DNA of 8,599 bases from the NCBI GenBank assembly GCA_034003745.1, contig JAVEYA010000094.1, positions 1 through 8,599 on the forward strand, written 5' to 3'. The notes under the pieces were generated by a model. The model was not told the DNA's origin. It saw only the letters and a list, made by a program, of their open reading frames with translations, and searched no databases. The translations under genes and the position numbers were made by a program. Source of the DNA: JAVEYA01 sp034003745 (GTDB taxonomy: Bacteria; Bacillota; Peptococcia; DRI-13; PHAD01). This document shows, piece by piece, positions 5,571 to 8,599 of the stretch (position 1 is its first letter; each line of letters opens with the position of its first letter).

Positions 5571-6959
5571 ATGGAAAAAATTTTAAGCAAACAATTATTT
5601 CAAGAACCGGAAGCCTGGTTAAATAAAAAAATAGTAGTGCAAGGTTGGGTCCGGACCCTCCGCGTCTCTAAAAATTTTGGCTTCATTGAATTAAACGACG
5701 GCGCTCATTTCAAAAATGTTCAGGTGGTCATTACGGAGACGCTCGCCAATTACGCGGAAATCACCAAGCTGAACGTCGGTTCTGCTCTCACGGTTGGCGG
5801 TACGTTGACGGAATCGCCGGGCGCCAAACAGCCCTTCGAACTGCAGGCGGAAGAAGTTATCATTGAGGGTGCTTCCATACCGGAGTATCCGTTGCAGAAA
5901 AAGAGGCATTCTTTCGAGTTCCTGCGCACCATGCCCCATTTACGGCCGCGCACCAATACGTTCTCCGCCGTTTTCCGGGTCCGTTCTTTGCTGGCGTATG
6001 CGATTCACCGGTTCTTCCAGGAACGGGGCTTCCTCTATGTGCATACGCCCATTATTACGGCGAGCGACGCCGAGGGCGCCGGGGAACTGTTCCGGGTGAC
6101 GACTCTTCCCTTGGGCAACCCGCCCCGGAATGAAATGGGCGGGATTGATTTTACTCAAGATTTCTTTGGACAAGAGACAAATTTAACGGTGAGCGGTCAA
6201 TTAGAGGGGGAGGCTTACTGCCTGGCCTTTCATAAGATTTATACTTTCGGGCCGACCTTTCGGGCGGAAAACTCCAATACGGCCAGGCATGCGGCAGAAT
6301 TCTGGATGATCGAGCCGGAAATCGCCTTTGCGGGATTACGGGAGAATAGGGCGCTGGCGGAAGAAATGCTGAAATACCTGATTGACGTCCTCTTAAAAGA
6401 AGCGCCGGCGGAAATGGAGTTCTTCAATGCCTTTATCGACCAGGGGTTGTTGGAACGCTTGGAGAATGTGCGGGACGCATCTTTTGTCCATATCACCTAT
6501 ACTGAAGCAATCGAACTGCTGATACAAGCTAAAGCCGACTTCGCCTACCCGGTCAAATGGGGGCTGGATCTGCAGACGGAGCATGAACGGTATCTTACGG
6601 AAAAGATTTTTAAAAAGCCGGTTTTCGTGACGGATTATCCCCGGGAAATAAAGGCTTTCTATATGCGGTCCAATGACGACGATAAAACCGTTGCGGCGAT
6701 GGACTTGCTGGTACCCGGCGTGGGTGAGATTATCGGCGGCAGCCAAAGAGAAGAACGGCTGGATCTGTTAACGGAAAAAATGGTGAAAATGGGTATGAAG
6801 CCCGAGGATTATCAATGGTATCTGGAGTTAAGAAAATATGGCGGAACCAGACACGCCGGCTTTGGGCTAGGCTTTGAAAGGTTGATCATGTATATGACCG
6901 GCATGACCAATATCCGTGATGTGATACCGTTTCCGCGCACGGTTAATAATGTTACTTGA
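5571..6959 (+). CDS. asnS: Asparaginyl-tRNA synthetase
   Basis: A 462-residue class IIb aminoacyl-tRNA synthetase that charges tRNA-Asn with asparagine in the cytoplasm. The N-terminal OB-fold anticodon domain (about 20-100) contains 'VQGWVRTLRVSKNFGFIELND'-like residues at 23-43. The catalytic domain has motif 1 around 145-165 ('FFQERGFLYVHTP'), and 'DAEGAGELF' (166-174) as in AsnRS. Motif 2 is at about 226-250, with FRAENS and 'HAAEFWMIEPE', the asparagine-type version. Motif 3 is 'GFGLGFERL' at 430-438. Length is normal. The extreme C-terminus after 'RDVIPFPRT' reads VNNVT, where the family commonly has a P-G-N type ending. The last codons double as promoter sequence for the following tRNA gene. 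No terminator separates asnS from that tRNA, so read-through is likely. Confidence 0.96.
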   Translation: MEKILSKQLFQEPEAWLNKKIVVQGWVRTLRVSKNFGFIELNDGAHFKNVQVVITETLANYAEITKLNVGSALTVGGTLTESPGAKQPFELQAEEVIIEGASIPEYPLQKKRHSFEFLRTMPHLRPRTNTFSAVFRVRSLLAYAIHRFFQERGFLYVHTPIITASDAEGAGELFRVTTLPLGNPPRNEMGGIDFTQDFFGQETNLTVSGQLEGEAYCLAFHKIYTFGPTFRAENSNTARHAAEFWMIEPEIAFAGLRENRALAEEMLKYLIDVLLKEAPAEMEFFNAFIDQGLLERLENVRDASFVHITYTEAIELLIQAKADFAYPVKWGLDLQTEHERYLTEKIFKKPVFVTDYPREIKAFYMRSNDDDKTVAAMDLLVPGVGEIIGGSQREERLDLLTEKMVKMGMKPEDYQWYLELRKYGGTRHAGFGLGFERLIMYMTGMTNIRDVIPFPRTVNNVT

Positions 6960-6984
6960 CAGAGACTTTAGATTAAAGTATCAT
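6956..6984 (+). promoter_or_regulatory. Promoter of the tRNA-Ser gene, overlapping the asnS stop codon
   Basis: TTGACA (6956-6961) is a perfect -35 box and TATCAT (6979-6984) a good -10 box, 17 bases apart. The TGA stop of asnS (6957-6959) lies within the -35 box. The predicted start near 6991 leaves a short 5' leader before the mature tRNA at 7009. Confidence 0.75.
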
Positions 6985-7008
6985 CATTGAGTAGACCACG
7001 AAGACTAC

Positions 7009-7098
7009 GGAGAGATGACCGAGTGGTTGAAGGTGCACGCCTGGAAAGCGTGTGTAGGGGCAACTCTACCGAGGGTTCGAATCCCTCTCTCTCCGCCA
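7009..7098 (+). tRNA. tRNA-Ser, anticodon GGA
   Basis: A complete 90-base class II tRNA. The acceptor stem is GGAGAGA (7009-7015) with TCTCTCC (7088-7094), followed by discriminator G7095 and an encoded CCA (7096-7098). The D-arm contains GACCGAGTGGTTGAAGGTG. The anticodon stem CACGC/GCGTG encloses CTGGAAA with the anticodon GGA at 7043-7045, reading TCC and TCT serine codons. A long variable arm (GTAG/CTAC), as expected for serine, is followed by the T-arm GAGGG-TTCGAAT-CCCTC. Confidence 0.97.
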
Positions 7099-7144
7099 GA
7101 AAAAACATCACAGTAGTAGCATACTCTGAGAATATAAAATGAGT

Positions 7145-7176
7145 TTCGAATAAGGATTCGAACCCTCTCTCCGCCA
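7145..7176 (+). repeat. Degenerate copy of the tRNA-Ser 3' end, with a flanking inverted repeat
   Basis: Bases 7154-7176 match the T-arm, acceptor 3' strand and CCA of the tRNA-Ser just upstream (7073-7098). The differences are one substitution (G to A), a missing T and a missing CT. No matching 5' half exists, so this is not a functional tRNA. It overlaps an inverted repeat, TTCGAAT (7145-7151) and ATTCGAA (7156-7162) with a 4-base spacer. Such 3'-end remnants arise from integration of mobile elements at tRNA genes or from partial tRNA duplication. Confidence 0.7.
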
Positions 7177-7189
7177 TGTAATTTGCCGA

Positions 7190-7228
7190 GGAAGTCGATT
7201 GTATTTTACGATCGACTCCTTTTATTTT
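7190..7228 (+). terminator. Intrinsic terminator after tRNA-Ser
   Basis: AGTCGATTGT (7193-7202) pairs with ACGATCGACT (7208-7217), with one T-G pair and an ATTTT loop. AGG/CCT outside, across a bulged A7192, lengthens the stem. TTTTATTTT follows. It should end transcripts of the tRNA and any asnS read-through. Confidence 0.8.
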
Positions 7229-7240
7229 GCATGATAAAAT
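7212..7240 (+). promoter_or_regulatory. Possible weak promoter for the GGDEF gene
   Basis: TCGACT (7212-7217) and TAAAAT (7235-7240) are 17 bases apart, matching the sigma-A consensus at 4 and 5 of 6 bases. The -35 box would lie inside the terminator stem. If real, transcription would start near 7247, downstream of the first ATG, so translation would begin further in. Confidence 0.25.
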
Positions 7241-8457
7241 GGAATGAAAATATCTGGCGCTGTAAAAAGGCAGACAGTTTTTTGTTGTTGAATCGGTATA
7301 TGCTGGGGGTAACTATAATAATGCCGATATTTCTATATTTGGAATTAAATTTCTTTGCCATAGCAATCCTGTTTGTAATTGCCTTAAATATGCGCAGACA
7401 AGGCAGCCGCTACTTATTCGATCAGAAGCTTTTTTTGATGTTGTTATCTGTCTGCACCCTTCTTTTAGCTTTGGATTCATGGATGCGGGTCTTAAACGGG
7501 AAGCCGGGCGAACATATAACGTTATTGTATACATTGGCAATTGTAGTTTACAATATTTTGAACCCGATCATCTGCATGATCTGGTACTATTATGTCGATT
7601 ATTATGTTTACGGCGACAAAGCGCGTATAACCAAAATCTTGTTCCCCCTCTTCCTTCCGGTAGCCATTAATGCGGTTTTATCCGTTGCGAGTATCTTTTC
7701 TAATATTTATTTTATCTTTGATGAGAATAATTTGTATGACCAGGGACGGTTTATCTATATTCTGTTAGGCATATGCCTTTATATTATTATGTACACAGCT
7801 GTATTTCTGATTAAAAACCGGCAAAAAATTACCCAAAAAGAATTCTTTTATTTTATCTTTTTTGCAATTCCCCCGTCGCTAGGCGGGATCCTACAAGTCA
7901 TAGTTTCCGGAATCAATATTATATGGATCACTGCAACTTTGTCTATTTTGATCATTTTCATCAATATTCAAAAAGAGCAGCTGCATACGGATTATTTGAC
8001 GGGAGTTAACAATCGGAGATATCTTGATACCTTTCTTCATACCATAATAAGAAATAAGGGCTGTGGTCTGATAGCCGGTATCATGATTGATATTGATTCT
8101 TTTAAGATGATCAATGATGTGTATGGGCACGACCAAGGCGACGAAGCGCTTAAACATACAGCGCAATTGCTTCGAGATACCTTTAGAAAAACAGATTTTA
8201 TTGCCAGATACGGCGGAGATGAATTTGTTGTTATTATGGAAATAAATGTACAGTCCGAGCTCACCGCCATGGTACAGAGACTAAAAGAAAATGTGTCCCA
8301 GTTTAATTTGAAAAAGCTGGCTCCATACGAAATTAATCTGAGCATGGGATATGATTATCAGGTAAAAGAATCGAAGCTATCAACAGGTGAGCTCTTGAAG
8401 AGAATAGATTATCTGATGTATTTGGACAAACAAAAAATACATACTTTTACGAAATAG
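7231..8457 (+). CDS. Multi-spanning membrane diguanylate cyclase (GGDEF domain)
   Basis: From the ATG at 7231 the protein has 408 residues. The N-terminal half is very hydrophobic, with about 7 membrane segments (roughly 26-52, 67-88, 98-122, 136-160, 174-194, 205-226 and 229-246) and matches no sensor family I recognise. A GGDEF domain follows, from 'DYLTGVNNRRYL' (254-265) through 'IDIDSFKMINDVYGH' (286-300) to the intact active-site GGDEF at 328-332. An RxxD inhibitory site (R319-K-T-D322) lies exactly five residues before it, as in product-inhibited cyclases. It should make c-di-GMP from two GTP at the membrane. The start is uncertain because the ATG at 7231 has no Shine-Dalgarno site and follows the terminator T-run by two bases. 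TTG codons at 7282-7290 (AAAAAGG at 7264-7270) or ATGs at 7300 and 7321 are alternatives. The gene is visibly AT-richer than its neighbours, which hints at separate acquisition. Confidence 0.85.
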   Translation: MIKWNENIWRCKKADSFLLLNRYMLGVTIIMPIFLYLELNFFAIAILFVIALNMRRQGSRYLFDQKLFLMLLSVCTLLLALDSWMRVLNGKPGEHITLLYTLAIVVYNILNPIICMIWYYYVDYYVYGDKARITKILFPLFLPVAINAVLSVASIFSNIYFIFDENNLYDQGRFIYILLGICLYIIMYTAVFLIKNRQKITQKEFFYFIFFAIPPSLGGILQVIVSGINIIWITATLSILIIFINIQKEQLHTDYLTGVNNRRYLDTFLHTIIRNKGCGLIAGIMIDIDSFKMINDVYGHDQGDEALKHTAQLLRDTFRKTDFIARYGGDEFVVIMEINVQSELTAMVQRLKENVSQFNLKKLAPYEINLSMGYDYQVKESKLSTGELLKRIDYLMYLDKQKIHTFTK

Positions 8458-8472
8458 CATAAGACTGCTAAA

Positions 8473-8496
8473 GGGGCTGTCGCAGTAACAGCACCC
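8473..8496 (+). repeat. Imperfect hairpin, possibly the end of an insertion sequence
   Basis: GGG-GCTGT (8473-8480) pairs with ACAGC-CCC (8488-8496) around a 7-base loop, with A8493 bulged. It is followed on the plus strand by an A-run, so it is not a plus-strand terminator. The GGGGCTGTCGCA opening resembles terminal repeats of some Firmicute insertion sequences, from memory only. No transposase is visible before the window ends. Confidence 0.3.
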
Positions 8497-8506
8497 TAAA
8501 AAAAAC

Positions 8507-8544
8507 AAAAGGCGGCGACTGGCAGATGCCAGAAGCCGTCTTTT
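8507..8544. terminator. Long bidirectional terminator hairpin
   Basis: AAAAGGCGGC (8507-8516) pairs with GCCGTCTTTT (8535-8544) with one G-T pair. Inside, CTGGC (8519-8523) pairs with GCCAG (8528-8532) around AGAT, separated by a GA/AA internal loop. On the minus strand the stem is followed by TTTTG and then eight Ts, a strong terminator for a gene entering from the right. On the plus strand it has TTTT and could end the GGDEF transcript. Bases 8545-8599 hold nothing else I recognise. Confidence 0.65.
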
Positions 8545-8599
8545 GCCGTAAAATATAAGTTGTGAAGACAAACATTTTACAGCCAGAGTATACATTAAC

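Noticed and set aside
7099..7176. A second complete tRNA ending in the CCGCCA at 7171-7176
   Set aside because: There is no 5' acceptor strand, D-arm or anticodon arm in the 78 bases before it; only the 3' end is present.
6968..7177. Minus-strand frame of 69 codons with 'EREGFEPSV' and 'APSTTRSSLR'
   Set aside because: It is antisense to tRNA-Ser and its remnant. This is a well-known type of spurious protein produced by translating the reverse strand of serine tRNA genes.
1..8599. CRISPR array, phage genes or toxin-antitoxin pair
   Set aside because: No regularly spaced direct repeats, phage structural genes or paired small genes were seen on either strand.

Overview
The window looks like chromosomal DNA of a Firmicute (Bacillota). 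Strong purine-rich Shine-Dalgarno sites precede most genes, the promoters match the sigma-A consensus, terminators are intrinsic hairpins, and the protein set (YggT-like, PdxK/PdxY-type kinase, GAF-HD-GYP, SerC, Ste24-like M48, AsnS) fits. A clostridial or Negativicute host is a guess from overall protein character; nothing here fixes the genus.

Layout. Bases 1-160 hold the C-terminal end of a winged-helix-like protein. At 254-2633 three tightly spaced plus-strand genes form a probable operon: a small YggT-family membrane protein, a pyridoxal/pyridoxamine kinase, and a membrane-anchored GAF-HD-GYP protein. The operon ends at a bidirectional terminator (2645-2668) shared with the convergent serC (2687-3784, minus). 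serC and the M48 metalloprotease gene (3902-5128, plus) diverge from a compact region where their predicted promoters overlap at the -10 elements. The 442-base gap 5129-5570 is not empty. It holds a promoter, a roughly 255-nt RNA closed by a 16-bp helix between its ends, and a strong terminator: an apparently independent structured non-coding RNA. A separate short promoter region then leads to asnS (5571-6959). The asnS stop codon lies inside the -35 box of a tRNA-Ser(GGA) gene (7009-7098). Downstream are a degenerate copy of the tRNA 3' end, a terminator, and an AT-richer gene for a multi-spanning membrane diguanylate cyclase (about 7231-8457). The window closes with two hairpins.

How it fits together. 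Much of the window is housekeeping: vitamin B6 salvage, serine biosynthesis (SerC itself uses PLP), asparaginyl-tRNA synthesis and a serine tRNA. Two genes act on cyclic di-GMP in opposite directions: an HD-GYP protein (predicted hydrolysis) and a GGDEF protein (predicted synthesis, with an intact inhibitory site). They are in separate transcription units. The most noteworthy feature is the unrecognised structured RNA upstream of asnS. The second is the tRNA-Ser 3' region, where a tRNA-end remnant and a composition change suggest past insertion or duplication.
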